Assembly (NCBI RefSeq): GCF_009762795.1
Contig: NZ_CP046400.1
Coordinates: 1,775,501-1,839,500, forward strand
Length of the DNA stretch: 64,000 nt
Direction: 5' to 3'
Origin: Pseudodesulfovibrio cashew
Lineage (GTDB): Bacteria > Desulfobacterota > Desulfovibrionia > Desulfovibrionales > Desulfovibrionaceae
Numbering within the stretch: position 1 is the stretch's first letter; every line of letters starts with the position of its first letter. The translations under genes were made by a program, and so were the position numbers. Below the pieces are notes generated by a model, which worked only from the letters and a program-made list of their open reading frames with translations, was not told the DNA's origin and ran no database searches. This document shows, one piece after another, positions 40,451 through 49,436 of the stretch.

Positions 40451-40969
40451 ATGACCGATCTGTGGATAGCCATAAGCGACATTTCCCCTGAAGGAAAGAC
40501 CTTCACCTTCGACGACCAGTCCATCTGGAGCCGGGGGTGGGAGGAATTTGCCATTCCGGTCACGCCGGTCGAGGATATGGTCGCCGAAGTGACCATCCAG
40601 CCCCAGGGCAAGGACGGCGCGTTGGTTCGGGGCACCCTCAAGGGGAGTGTCTCGCTGCCGTGCGACCGTTGTGCCGAATCCTTTGTGCTGTCCATCGATT
40701 CGCAGTTCGACGCCTTCGAGCAGCTCCCAGACGGGGAGTACGACGGCGAGCCTCGAGTCCGCGAGGAGTCCGGCCAGCTTCAGTTCAACATCGGCGCGCT
40801 CCTCTGGGAGGAGTTTGCCGTGGCCCTGCCTGTGAAGCCCTTGTGTTCGGATGATTGCCGGGGCGTGTGTCCCCAGTGCGGTCAGGACCTGAACAAGGGC
40901 GAGTGCGATTGCGAGCAGGATGAGGGCGACGAAAGACTTGCGGTTTTCCGCAATTTGAAGATAGACTAA
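40451..40969 (+). CDS. yceD: YceD/DUF177 family protein
   Basis: A 172-residue protein of the family that sits upstream of rpmF in most bacteria and has been linked to 23S rRNA accumulation. SVSLPCDRCAESFVLSI and PLCSDDCRGVCPQCGQDLNK provide CxxC pairs that likely bind zinc, with a Cys-rich end (GECDCEQDEGDERL). Start at 40451 after GGAG (40439-40442). First gene of yceD-rpmF-plsX-fabH. Confidence 0.9.
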   Translation: MTDLWIAISDISPEGKTFTFDDQSIWSRGWEEFAIPVTPVEDMVAEVTIQPQGKDGALVRGTLKGSVSLPCDRCAESFVLSIDSQFDAFEQLPDGEYDGEPRVREESGQLQFNIGALLWEEFAVALPVKPLCSDDCRGVCPQCGQDLNKGECDCEQDEGDERLAVFRNLKID

Positions 40970-41049
40970 CGCCCCTTGGTCGGAGGGCGGCTTGCCGCTT
41001 TCCCTCCGGGCACTGAAATAGAGAATCTACATAACACGAGGTATACATC

Positions 41050-41229
41050 ATGGCAGTCCCCAAGAAAAAGACTTCCCGGTCCCGCAAGGGCATGCGCCGT
41101 TCCCACGACAAGGTTGCGGCTCCCAACGTGATTTACTGCGAGTGCGGTGAACCGACCCTCCCCCATCGCGCTTGCGCCGTGTGCGGCACCTACAAGGGCC
41201 GCCAGGTGATCAGCGGCGAAGATGCCTAG
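41050..41229 (+). CDS. rpmF: 50S ribosomal protein L32
   Basis: A 59-residue ribosomal protein: MAVPKKKTSRSRKGMRRSHD, then a four-Cys zinc ribbon (YCECGEPTLPHRACAVCGTY). Its last codons overlap the plsX start by 8 bases, so the two are translationally coupled, linking ribosome and lipid synthesis genes as in many bacteria. Confidence 0.96.
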   Translation: MAVPKKKTSRSRKGMRRSHDKVAAPNVIYCECGEPTLPHRACAVCGTYKGRQVISGEDA

Positions 41230-42280
41230 CACCGGCGAACAGATGGCTCCGCGCATTGCCGTGGACGCCATGGGCGGCGATTTCGGCCCGCAGGTCGTGG
41301 TCCCGGGCGCGGTTGACGCCGCGCGCGAGGGCATTGCCGTCACCCTGGTCGGCGACGAGGAGCGCATCAACGCGGAACTCGCCAAGTTGAACACCGGTGG
41401 GCTGGACATTTCCGTTGTCCACGCCACCCAGGTGGTCGAGATGGATGACAAGCCCGCCGACGCCTTGCGGCGCAAGCGGGATTCGTCCATTCAGGTGGCC
41501 TGCCGTCTTGTCAAGGACGGCGGGGCCGATGGCGTGGTTTCCGCGGGCAACTCCGGGGCGACCGTGGCCTGCGGCATGTTCGTGCTCGGCCGCATTAAGG
41601 GCGTACTGCGTCCGGCCCTGGCGGGCATCATGCCCACGGAGAAGACCCCCGTGGTGCTCATCGACGTCGGCGCCAATGTGGACTCCAAGCCTCAGCACCT
41701 CTTCCAGTTCGGCCTCATGGCCGATGTCCTGGCGCGTTACGTGCTTGGCGTGGACAACCCCTCGGTGGGTATCCTGTCCATCGGAGAGGAAGAGGGCAAG
41801 GGCAACGCCACCGTGCGCGAGTCCTTCGATCTGCTGCGCGAGTCCAACCTGCGGTTCATCGGCAATGTCGAGGGCCGCGACATCTTCACCGGCGACGTGG
41901 ACGTGGTCGTCTGCGACGGCTTTGTGGGCAATGTGGCCCTCAAGCTGTCCGAAGGGCTGGCCAAGTCCATGAGCAGCCTGCTCAGGAAGGAACTGACGGC
42001 GAGCTGGCTTTCCAAGCTCGGCGCGCTGCTCTCCCTTCGCGCCTTCAAGCGGTTCAAGAAGCTGGTGGACTACGCCGAATACGGCGGGGCTCCGCTTCTC
42101 GGGCTCAAGGGCGTGGTCATTGTGGCCCACGGCAAGTCCAACGAGCTGGCCGTGGCCAACTGCATCCGCATGGCCGCCACCTCGGTGCGCAATCGGACCC
42201 ACGAGCACCTGGCCGAGGGGCTGGCCGCGCACAAGGACATCACCGGCAGGAATGGCCGGTCCGACAAGGACGCGGCCTAG
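41222..42280 (+). CDS. plsX: Phosphate acyltransferase PlsX
   Basis: Makes acyl-phosphate from acyl-ACP for phospholipid synthesis (352 residues). RIAVDAMGGDFGPQVVVPGA, VSAGNSGATVACGMFVLGRI, DVGANVDSKPQHLFQF and VCDGFVGNVALKLSEGLAKS are family motifs. The ATG at 41222 lies inside rpmF; an internal ATG seven codons on (MAPRIAVD) is an alternative start. Confidence 0.95.
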   Translation: MPSTGEQMAPRIAVDAMGGDFGPQVVVPGAVDAAREGIAVTLVGDEERINAELAKLNTGGLDISVVHATQVVEMDDKPADALRRKRDSSIQVACRLVKDGGADGVVSAGNSGATVACGMFVLGRIKGVLRPALAGIMPTEKTPVVLIDVGANVDSKPQHLFQFGLMADVLARYVLGVDNPSVGILSIGEEEGKGNATVRESFDLLRESNLRFIGNVEGRDIFTGDVDVVVCDGFVGNVALKLSEGLAKSMSSLLRKELTASWLSKLGALLSLRAFKRFKKLVDYAEYGGAPLLGLKGVVIVAHGKSNELAVANCIRMAATSVRNRTHEHLAEGLAAHKDITGRNGRSDKDAA

Positions 42281-42508
42281 GTCCGGCATCATGACGACTC
42301 CGGCTCTGGGCCCGCAGTTCGGGGCGAAAACAACCCTCCTCGAAGAGCCTCATCCGGAGAAAACCCGCCGAGTTGGCGTCAGGGCGAGCCTTGCAGGGCT
42401 GGAGCCTTGTCGTGCCGTTTTCCGGCCCCGGCGGGGCGGTCTCGCAAGCCGCCGTGTCATGGCTTGCACAACTTGACCGCACCCATCCAATCCCTTACAC
42501 CACCACCC

Positions 42509-43498
42509 ATGAATATGAATTTCATCCTCCGAGGCCTTGGCAGGTACGCTCCCGAGCGTGTCCTGAGCAACGCCGATCTCGAAAAGATAGTGGATACGTC
42601 CGACGAGTGGATCACCACCCGTACCGGCATTCAGCGCCGCCACGTGGTGGCTGACGGTGAAAACGCTTCGGACATGGCGGCCGAGGCCGCGCGCATGGCC
42701 CTGGCCAACGCGGACATGGACGTCTCCGAGCTGACCCACATCGTCTGCGCCACCTTTACCCCGGACTCGGTCATCCCGTCCTGCGCCTGCCGCATTCAGG
42801 AGAAGCTGGGTATCAAGGGGCAGATGTGCATCGACGTGTCGGCAGCCTGCTCCGGCTTTCTCTACGCCCTCCAGACCGCACGCGGCTACCTTCTTCTCGA
42901 ACCGGACGCCAAGGTGCTCGTCGTCAGCACCGAAGTCATCTCCCGGCGCATCAACTGGGAGGACCGCACCACCTGCGTCCTGTTCGGTGACGCCTCGGGT
43001 GCGGCCATCATGACCGCCGGGGAAGAGTCCGACAGGCCTCGCGTGCTGGACGTCATGCTCGAAGCCGACGGCACCCTGGGCGACCTGCTCACCGTCAACG
43101 GCGGCGGGTCGGCCTACGCCTACAAGAAGGACGAGCCCGTGGGCAACGAGTTCTTCGTGCAGATGGAGGGCCGCGAGATATTCAAGCACGCGGTGCGCAA
43201 CATGGTCGGTATTTCCGAGCGGCTCCTCGAGCGCAACGGCCTCGCCAAATCCGAGGTGGACGTGCTCCTGCCGCACCAGGCCAACTACCGGATTATCGAC
43301 GCGGTGGGCCGCAAGTTCGACATCCCGGAGGAAAAGGTCTTCTCCAACATTCACGAGTACGGCAACACGTCCGCCGCCTCGGTTCCCCTGGCCCTTTCCG
43401 AGGCCTGGGACACCGGGTTCATCAAGCCCGGCAACCTGGTGCTGATCCCCACCTTTGGCGGGGGCTTCACCTGGGGTGCGGGCCTGATCCGGTTCTAG
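42509..43498 (+). CDS. fabH: 3-oxoacyl-ACP synthase III
   Basis: Condenses acetyl-CoA with malonyl-ACP to start fatty acid synthesis (329 residues). SAACSGFLYALQTARGY carries the active-site Cys, LLPHQANYRIIDAVG the His and YGNTSAASVPLAL the Asn. TSDEWITTRTGIQRRHV is the N-terminal signature. The start MNMNFILRGLGRY is set by homology; two ATGs (42509, 42515) are possible and neither has a ribosome site. A 228-base spacer separates it from plsX. Confidence 0.95.
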   Translation: MNMNFILRGLGRYAPERVLSNADLEKIVDTSDEWITTRTGIQRRHVVADGENASDMAAEAARMALANADMDVSELTHIVCATFTPDSVIPSCACRIQEKLGIKGQMCIDVSAACSGFLYALQTARGYLLLEPDAKVLVVSTEVISRRINWEDRTTCVLFGDASGAAIMTAGEESDRPRVLDVMLEADGTLGDLLTVNGGGSAYAYKKDEPVGNEFFVQMEGREIFKHAVRNMVGISERLLERNGLAKSEVDVLLPHQANYRIIDAVGRKFDIPEEKVFSNIHEYGNTSAASVPLALSEAWDTGFIKPGNLVLIPTFGGGFTWGAGLIRF

Positions 43499-43505
43499 GG
43501 AAACG

Positions 43506-43550
43506 CCGCTCCGGGACGGTCCTGTCTCGGGAACCGGGGAGCGGGTTTTT
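43506..43550 (+). terminator. Terminator after fabH
   Basis: CCGCTCC (43506-43512) and GGAGCGG (43538-43544) with GTTTTT after. The loop is large and GC-rich. Confidence 0.75.
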
Positions 43551-43722
43551 CGTCCGGCTGCGTGAAAAACAGGGAGTATGCATTTAAACGCCCGTTTCGC
43601 TATACTTTCGTAACAATGTTGTGATAGACCACCTCACCCGGTGGCCCCATGCCAATTTGCAGTCGCAGACCAATTGGTATATGGGGGTGCAGATCAACGA
43701 GCAAGACAGAGGTATTTGATAC

Positions 43723-44466
43723 ATGAGCGATCTTCCCAAAGTCGCATTGGTCACGGGTGGTTCCCGGGGCATCGGCCGTACCGTGGCCGAGACCCTCGCC
43801 GCCGACGGTTTCGAAGTCTACCTGACCTACGTGAGTCGCCCCGAGGCCGCGGAGGATGTGGTGGCAGCCATCGAAGAGAAGGGCGGAAAGGCCAAGGCCT
43901 TCAAGCTCGACTCCGCCGACCGCGGTGCCATCGCCGCCTTTTTCAACGACGAGATCAAGGGCAAGGTCGCCCTGGAGGTGCTGGTCAACAACGCGGGCAT
44001 CACTCGCGACGGTCTGATCATGCGCATGAAGGACGAGGACTGGGACAAGGTCCTCGATATCAACCTGACCGGTTGCTTCGCCTTCCTGAAGGAAGCGTCC
44101 AAGATCATGGGCAAGCAGCGCTCGGGCCGGATCATCAACATCACTTCCATCGTTGGCCAGATGGGCAACGCGGGCCAGGCCAACTACTGTGCCGCCAAGG
44201 CCGGGCTCATCGGCCTGACCAAGTCCGCCGCCCGCGAGCTGGCCGGACGCGGGATTACGGTCAACGCCGTGGCTCCCGGATTCATAGAGACCGACATGAC
44301 CGCCGAACTGCCTGAGAAGGTGGTCGACGCCATGCTCGCGCAAATTCCGTTAAAATCCCTCGGGCAGTCCGAGGACATAGCAGCCGCAGTCGCCTTCCTT
44401 GCCGGACCCGGAGCCGGGTACATCACCGGCCAGGTGTTGGGCGTCAATGGCGGCATGTACATGTAA
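43723..44466 (+). CDS. fabG: 3-oxoacyl-ACP reductase
   Basis: NADPH-dependent reductase of the elongation cycle (247 residues). VTGGSRGIGRTVAETLA binds the cofactor, LVNNAGITRDGLIMRM is the NNAG motif, ITSIVGQMGNAGQANYCAAK gives Ser and the YxxxK pair. The end EVLGVNGGMYM-type tail (QVLGVNGGMYM) is typical. It is followed by acpP after 36 bases. Confidence 0.96.
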   Translation: MSDLPKVALVTGGSRGIGRTVAETLAADGFEVYLTYVSRPEAAEDVVAAIEEKGGKAKAFKLDSADRGAIAAFFNDEIKGKVALEVLVNNAGITRDGLIMRMKDEDWDKVLDINLTGCFAFLKEASKIMGKQRSGRIINITSIVGQMGNAGQANYCAAKAGLIGLTKSAARELAGRGITVNAVAPGFIETDMTAELPEKVVDAMLAQIPLKSLGQSEDIAAAVAFLAGPGAGYITGQVLGVNGGMYM

Positions 44467-44502
44467 CCTAGAAGAAAAAAGAAAAGTATACTGGAGGAAA
44501 GT

Positions 44503-44736
44503 ATGTCCGATGTTGCAGCAAAAGTGAAAGATATCATCGTGGAGCAGCTTGGCGTGAGCGAGGACGAGGTTGTTGAGACCGCCGCCTTCGTCGAAGACCT
44601 GGGTGCCGATTCCCTGGACCTGACCGAGCTGATCATGGCCATGGAAGAGGAGTTCGACCTGGAGATCGATGACGAGGAAGCTCAGAAGATCATCAAGGTC
44701 CAGGACGCCATCTCCCACATCGAGAAGGCTCTGTAG
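44503..44736 (+). CDS. acpP: Acyl carrier protein
   Basis: A 77-residue acidic carrier. The phosphopantetheine site is the Ser of [32 protein letters not shown] gives a strong ribosome site, in line with high expression. A hairpin with T-run follows before fabF. Confidence 0.97.
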   Translation: MSDVAAKVKDIIVEQLGVSEDEVVETAAFVEDLGADSLDLTELIMAMEEEFDLEIDDEEAQKIIKVQDAISHIEKAL

Positions 44737-44766
44737 CTTTCGATTTCTTGACATTGACAAGAATGC

Positions 44767-44805
44767 GAGCGCCTTGTGCACGTTTCGTGTGAGGCGCTCC
44801 TTTTT
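44767..44805 (+). terminator. Terminator-like hairpin between acpP and fabF
   Basis: GAGCGCCT (44767-44774) and AGGCGCTC (44792-44799) pair with an inner GCAC/GTGT, followed by CTTTTT. It sits inside the fabG-acpP-fabF order and would leave acpP message in excess of fabF. Confidence 0.75.
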
Positions 44806-44842
44806 CATTTTTCCCCACAAGAAGGTATCACGGATAACTATT

Positions 44843-46081
44843 ATGAACAGGGTTGTCGTCACCAGCGTTGCGGCCATCACTCCCCTTGGTAATGACGTTG
44901 AGACCAGTTGGCAGAACCTCCTGGCCGGCAAGTCCGGCGTCCGCGAGATCCAGAGCTTCGACACCACGGATTTCGCCACCCGGATCGCGGGTGAGGTCAA
45001 GGATTTCGATCCCACTCTCTACATTCCCAAGAAGGAAGCCCGCCGCATGGAGCGGTTCACCCAGTATGCGGTGGGCTGTGCCCGGCAGCTTTTCGATCGG
45101 GCCGGATGGACCATCCCCGAATCCGAGGCCGCGCGTGCCGGAACCATCATCGGCGTGGGTCTGGGCGGCATTCATTCCATCGAGGTCAACCACGAGAAGC
45201 TCCTAGACAAGGGCCCCAAGAAGATCACGCCCTTCTTCATTCCCATTCTCATTGCCAACATGGCTGCCGGACAGGTGTCCATCGAGGCCGGGGCCATGGG
45301 GCCGAACGTGTGCACCACCACGGCCTGCGCCTCGGGCACTCATGCCGTGGGTGCGGCCTACACCGATATCGTCATGGGCCGGGCCGACGTCATGATCTGC
45401 GGCGGTTCCGAGTCCACCATCTCCAAGCTGGCCGTGGCCGGCTTCAACGCCATGAAGGCGCTCTCAACCCTCAATGAGGAGCCGGAGAAAGCGTCCCGTC
45501 CCTTTGACGCTGACCGTACCGGCTTCGTCATGGGCGAGGGTGCTGGCCTGCTCCTCCTGGAGTCCCTTGACCACGCCAAGGCGCGCGGTGCAGAGATTCT
45601 GGCCGAGGTGGTCGGGTTCGGCGCGTCCGGCGACGCATACCACATGACCGCCCCGCGCGAGGACGGAAGCGGCATGGCCCTGGCCATGGCTGCCGCCGTG
45701 CGCGAGGCCAAGGTGGACCCGTCCGTCATCGACCACATCAATGCGCACGGAACCTCCACCAAGCTCAACGACCTGTGCGAGACCCGCGCCATCAAGAAGG
45801 TCTTCGGCGACCACGCCTACGACATCGCCATCTGCGCCAACAAGTCCCAGATGGGCCACCTGCTCGGTGCGGCGGGCGGCGTCGAGTCGGTCTTCTCCGT
45901 CAAGACCATTGCCGAGGGTGTCATCCCCGGCACCATCAACCGCGACACGCCTGATCCGGACTGTGATCTGGACGTGTGTGCGGACGGTCCGCGCGAGAAG
46001 CGGATCGACTACGCGCTTTCGAACTCGTTCGGATTCGGCGGCACCAACGGCTGCATCCTGTTCAAGCGCTTCACGGATTAG
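44843..46081 (+). CDS. fabF: 3-oxoacyl-ACP synthase II
   Basis: Elongation condensing enzyme (412 residues). CTTTACASGTHAVG has the active-site Cys, HINAHGTSTKLNDLCE and NKSQMGHLLGAAGG the two His. MNRVVVTSVAAITPLGNDVE is the usual N-terminus. The start at 44843 fits homology; the AGAAGG upstream is somewhat distant. Confidence 0.96.
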   Translation: MNRVVVTSVAAITPLGNDVETSWQNLLAGKSGVREIQSFDTTDFATRIAGEVKDFDPTLYIPKKEARRMERFTQYAVGCARQLFDRAGWTIPESEAARAGTIIGVGLGGIHSIEVNHEKLLDKGPKKITPFFIPILIANMAAGQVSIEAGAMGPNVCTTTACASGTHAVGAAYTDIVMGRADVMICGGSESTISKLAVAGFNAMKALSTLNEEPEKASRPFDADRTGFVMGEGAGLLLLESLDHAKARGAEILAEVVGFGASGDAYHMTAPREDGSGMALAMAAAVREAKVDPSVIDHINAHGTSTKLNDLCETRAIKKVFGDHAYDIAICANKSQMGHLLGAAGGVESVFSVKTIAEGVIPGTINRDTPDPDCDLDVCADGPREKRIDYALSNSFGFGGTNGCILFKRFTD

Positions 46082-46085
46082 CAAC

Positions 46086-46113
46086 AAGGGGAGGGCGAAC
46101 GCCTTCCCCTTTT
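46086..46113 (+). terminator. Terminator after fabF
   Basis: AAGGGGAGGGCG (46086-46097) and CGCCTTCCCCTT (46100-46111) with a two-base loop and TTTT tail, 4 bases after the stop. Confidence 0.88.
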
Positions 46114-46271
46114 CTGATATAAGGACGGATCTCCACCCCGCATGGACAGGCGGGAGCGGCAGGCGGACGAGGGTGAAAAAGCCGGATTCCGCTTGACGCG
46201 ACGAACCGCCGGGGACATGTAACCGGGGTGGGAAGCCATTCGCATCCACCATTTACAACGAGGTAAGACCC

Positions 46272-47510
46272 ATGGAAGAACTGCTGCTCCAGGATTCCGC
46301 GGTAGCCAAGGCCATCATCGCCGAAGCCGATCGCCAGGTTTCCAAGCTGGAACTCATTGCCAGCGAAAATTTCGTTTCCACCGCCGTGCGCCAGGCGCAG
46401 GGCTCGATCATGACCCACAAGTACGCCGAGGGATATCCCGGCAAGCGGTGGTACGGCGGCTGCGAGTTCGTTGACCAGGTGGAAGACCTGGCTCGCGACC
46501 GCGCCAAGGAGCTCTTCGGAGCGGCCTACGCCAACGTCCAGCCCCACTCCGGCTCCCAGGCCAACATGGCCGTCTACTTCGCGGCCTGCCAGCCCGGCGA
46601 CACCGTGCTCGGCATGGACCTTTCCCACGGCGGCCACCTGACCCACGGCTCCCCGGTCAACTTCTCGGGCAAGCTCTTCAACATGGTCCACTACGGCGTT
46701 TCCAAGGAGACCCAGACCATCGACTACGATCAGGTCGAGGCCCTGGCCAAGGAACACAAGCCGACCCTGATCATCGCGGGCGCTTCCGCCTACCCGCGAA
46801 TCATCGACTTCGCCCGCTTCCGCAAGATCGCGGACGAGGTCGGCGCCAAGCTGATGGTCGACATGGCCCACATCGCAGGCCTCATCGCCGCCGGAGAGCA
46901 CCCGTCCTGCATCGAGCACGCCCACTACACCACCACCACGACCCACAAGACCCTGCGCGGCCCGCGCGGCGGCATGATCCTGGGCGCGGAGGAGCTGGAG
47001 CAGGAGCTCAACTCCAACATCTTCCCCGGTATCCAGGGCGGCCCGCTGATGCATGTCATCGCCGCCAAGGCCGTGGCCTTCGGCGAGGCCCTGTCCCCCG
47101 GATTCGTCGAGTACCAGCAGCAGGTGGTCAAGAACGCCAAGCAGCTCGCCGCCTCGCTCATGGAGGCCGGTCACAAGCTCGTCTCCGGCGGCACCGACAA
47201 CCACATGATGCTGATGGACCTGTCCGACAAGGACTACACCGGCAAGGATGCCCAGATCGCCCTGGACAAGGCCGGCATCACCGCCAACAAGAATACCATC
47301 CCGTTCGAGACCAAGTCTCCCTTCCAGACCTCCGGCGTGCGCCTCGGCACTCCCGCGCTCACCACGCGCGGCATGATCGAGGAAGACATGATCGTGGTCG
47401 CAGAGGCGATCACCGCCGCCCTGGAGAACATGAACGACGACAAGATCCTGGCCGAGATCGCCAGCGAAGTTGAGGAGTTCGCCCACGAATTCCCGCTCTA
47501 CGCCTGGTAA
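46272..47510 (+). CDS. glyA: Serine hydroxymethyltransferase
   Basis: PLP enzyme that interconverts serine and glycine and charges tetrahydrofolate (412 residues). [36 protein letters not shown] segment ([16 protein letters not shown]) and [18 protein letters not shown], with the PLP lysine in THKT, are diagnostic. It has its own terminator. Confidence 0.97.
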   Translation: MEELLLQDSAVAKAIIAEADRQVSKLELIASENFVSTAVRQAQGSIMTHKYAEGYPGKRWYGGCEFVDQVEDLARDRAKELFGAAYANVQPHSGSQANMAVYFAACQPGDTVLGMDLSHGGHLTHGSPVNFSGKLFNMVHYGVSKETQTIDYDQVEALAKEHKPTLIIAGASAYPRIIDFARFRKIADEVGAKLMVDMAHIAGLIAAGEHPSCIEHAHYTTTTTHKTLRGPRGGMILGAEELEQELNSNIFPGIQGGPLMHVIAAKAVAFGEALSPGFVEYQQQVVKNAKQLAASLMEAGHKLVSGGTDNHMMLMDLSDKDYTGKDAQIALDKAGITANKNTIPFETKSPFQTSGVRLGTPALTTRGMIEEDMIVVAEAITAALENMNDDKILAEIASEVEEFAHEFPLYAW

Positions 47511-47537
47511 GTCGGTACGACTGATACGCCAAAAACA

Positions 47538-47575
47538 CGGCCCGCGACTCTTTGGAGTCGCGGGCCGCTTCATTT
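47538..47575 (+). terminator. Terminator after glyA
   Basis: CGGCCCGCGACTC (47538-47550) and GAGTCGCGGGCCG (47555-47567) form a 13-bp stem; the tail is CTTCATTT, with few T. Confidence 0.8.
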
Positions 47576-47609
47576 GCATCCACTATATGGGCCTTGAAGG
47601 GTATTACTT

Positions 47610-49361
47610 CTAGAGATATTCCACGCCGCAGTTTGGACATTGGCCGCAGCCCTGGGGCGGGCAGCCGGGGGAGACGCGGGCTCGCTTGGCCCGTTCCCAT
47701 TCCTTCCACAGGAACTCCCGCTTCACGCCGATGTCGATGACCTCCCAGGGGAAGACCTCATCCCTGCCGCGTTCGTGGTCAAGGACGGCGGCAGGGTCGC
47801 CGTTCCACAGCTTGAGCGCCTTTTTCCAGCCACCGTGCTCGGCGGCCAGGAGGATGAAGTCGGCCATGTCCTCGCCGCCGCGCGCCAGCAGTCCCTGGAG
47901 GCGGGCCTGGAACGGGTTGTCGTGGTGCAGGGTGACGCCCTTGTGCGGCTTGACCATTTTGGTGAGCCCTTTCATTCGGGCGTTCAGCTCCTGCTCGCCC
48001 ATCATGGGAGCCCACTGGAACGGGGTGAATGGTTTGGGCACCAGTGAGGAGACGCCAATGGTGATGCGCATGAACTGCTTCTTTTTGCCGCCAGGCTCCT
48101 CGGAGCGGATGCGGACCACCTCGTTCAGCAGTTCGGCCAGTTCGGCGTAGTCCTCGTCGGTCTCGCCGGGCCAGCCCGCGATGAGGTAGAGCTTGAGGTG
48201 GTTGACGCCGTAACGGGCGCACAGCCGGACCGCGTTCAGGAAATCCTCTATCTTGAGCTTCTTGCTCATCATGTTGCGCAGCCGTTCGCTCGCGCCCTCC
48301 AGGGCCAGGGTCACGGTGCGGATGCCGCGCTCGCGGAGGTAGACGAGGAGTTCCTCGGTGATGCCGTCGGCGCGCATGGACGAGAGGGAAAATTTCTTTT
48401 TTTTGCCGTGCAGCCATTTGAGGAAGGGCAGCAGGTCGGGCCAGTCGGTCAGGGCCGTGCCCACCAGTCCCACCTTGGGCGGGTCGGCCAGTTCGACGAT
48501 GCGCTTGAGCTCGTCCATTTCCGCGTGTCGCGGAGGGCGGTAGATGTAGCCTGCGGCGCAAAAACGGCAGCCATAGGGGCAGCCTCGGTTGACCTCCAGG
48601 AGCAGGGTGTCGCGGAAGGTGGCCCGGCCCGAGATGAAGCAGGAGAAGGCTGGGTCGGGCAGCAGGCCCGGCTTGCCCGTGGCAAGGCGTCTTACCGGCG
48701 TTTTGGAGCGTCCGGGCACGTAGACGCCGGGATCGTCCTTGATCGCGTCAAGGATGGCGTCCTTGTCCGCGCCGTCGAAGATCAGCGCCTTGAGCTTGTC
48801 GAAAAAGGGGACAAATGCGTCGTCCGCCTCGCCCACCCAGAAGAGGTCCACGAAGGGCGCTATGGGCGCAGGGTTCAGGAAGGCGGGCGGTCCTCCGGCC
48901 ATGACCAGAGGAAGGCGCGGGCGTTCCGCCGCCAGTGGCGGAACGCCCGCTGCCTGGAGCGTCCGAGGGAGGGTGAGGAAGTCCTCCTCGAATGTGACGC
49001 TCCAGGCGGTTACAGGGAATGAGGATAGTGGGCTGTTTGATTCGCGCGTTCTCGGTTCGCTGCCGTCGGTCAACCCCAACTTGTCCGGGAAGACACGTTC
49101 TACGGCCATGCCGGGGTCTTCGGCCAGCAACCGGTATACGGATTGCCAGCCGAGCGTCGAGATGGCGTTCTTTTCGCCTCCGGGGACGACGATTGCCACG
49201 GGCAGCCGTCCGCCGAGGGCGGGAGCTTCTGGCTCCCTGACGCCATGATACAGGGTTCGATCGCCTATGGCAGCTTCCCCACGCGCAGAGTGTTCAAGTG
49301 TCACTCCTTTGATGATTGCGGTCCACGGGGCCTGAGCCGCATGCCATACGCATGCGGGCAC
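47610..49361 (-). CDS. Radical SAM protein (TIGR03960-like)
   Basis: A protein of about 583 residues. An N-terminal B12-binding-like region (VAIVVPGGEKNAISTLGWQS ... VMAGGPPAFLNPAPIAPFVD) precedes a radical SAM core with NRGCPYGCRFCAAGYIYRPP (CxxxCxxC cluster), LALEGASERLRNMMSKKL and YLIAGWPGETDEDYAEL. The C-terminus carries a separate Cys cluster, GCPPQGCGQCPNCG. This fits the TIGR03960 family, whose partner DUF2344 domain is not encoded next door. The start is uncertain: GTG at 49361 or 49302-49304. It follows ftsZ on the same strand, 75 bases downstream. Confidence 0.85.
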   Translation of the reverse strand: MPACVWHAAQAPWTAIIKGVTLEHSARGEAAIGDRTLYHGVREPEAPALGGRLPVAIVVPGGEKNAISTLGWQSVYRLLAEDPGMAVERVFPDKLGLTDGSEPRTRESNSPLSSFPVTAWSVTFEEDFLTLPRTLQAAGVPPLAAERPRLPLVMAGGPPAFLNPAPIAPFVDLFWVGEADDAFVPFFDKLKALIFDGADKDAILDAIKDDPGVYVPGRSKTPVRRLATGKPGLLPDPAFSCFISGRATFRDTLLLEVNRGCPYGCRFCAAGYIYRPPRHAEMDELKRIVELADPPKVGLVGTALTDWPDLLPFLKWLHGKKKKFSLSSMRADGITEELLVYLRERGIRTVTLALEGASERLRNMMSKKLKIEDFLNAVRLCARYGVNHLKLYLIAGWPGETDEDYAELAELLNEVVRIRSEEPGGKKKQFMRITIGVSSLVPKPFTPFQWAPMMGEQELNARMKGLTKMVKPHKGVTLHHDNPFQARLQGLLARGGEDMADFILLAAEHGGWKKALKLWNGDPAAVLDHERGRDEVFPWEVIDIGVKREFLWKEWERAKRARVSPGCPPQGCGQCPNCGVEYL

Positions 49362-49436
49362 TCGGGCCCTGCCGGGTCCGTTTGCGTCCGTCTTGCTGCC
49401 GGGAGTCCTCGCGGGCTTCCCGGCGGGCAGCGGGGC

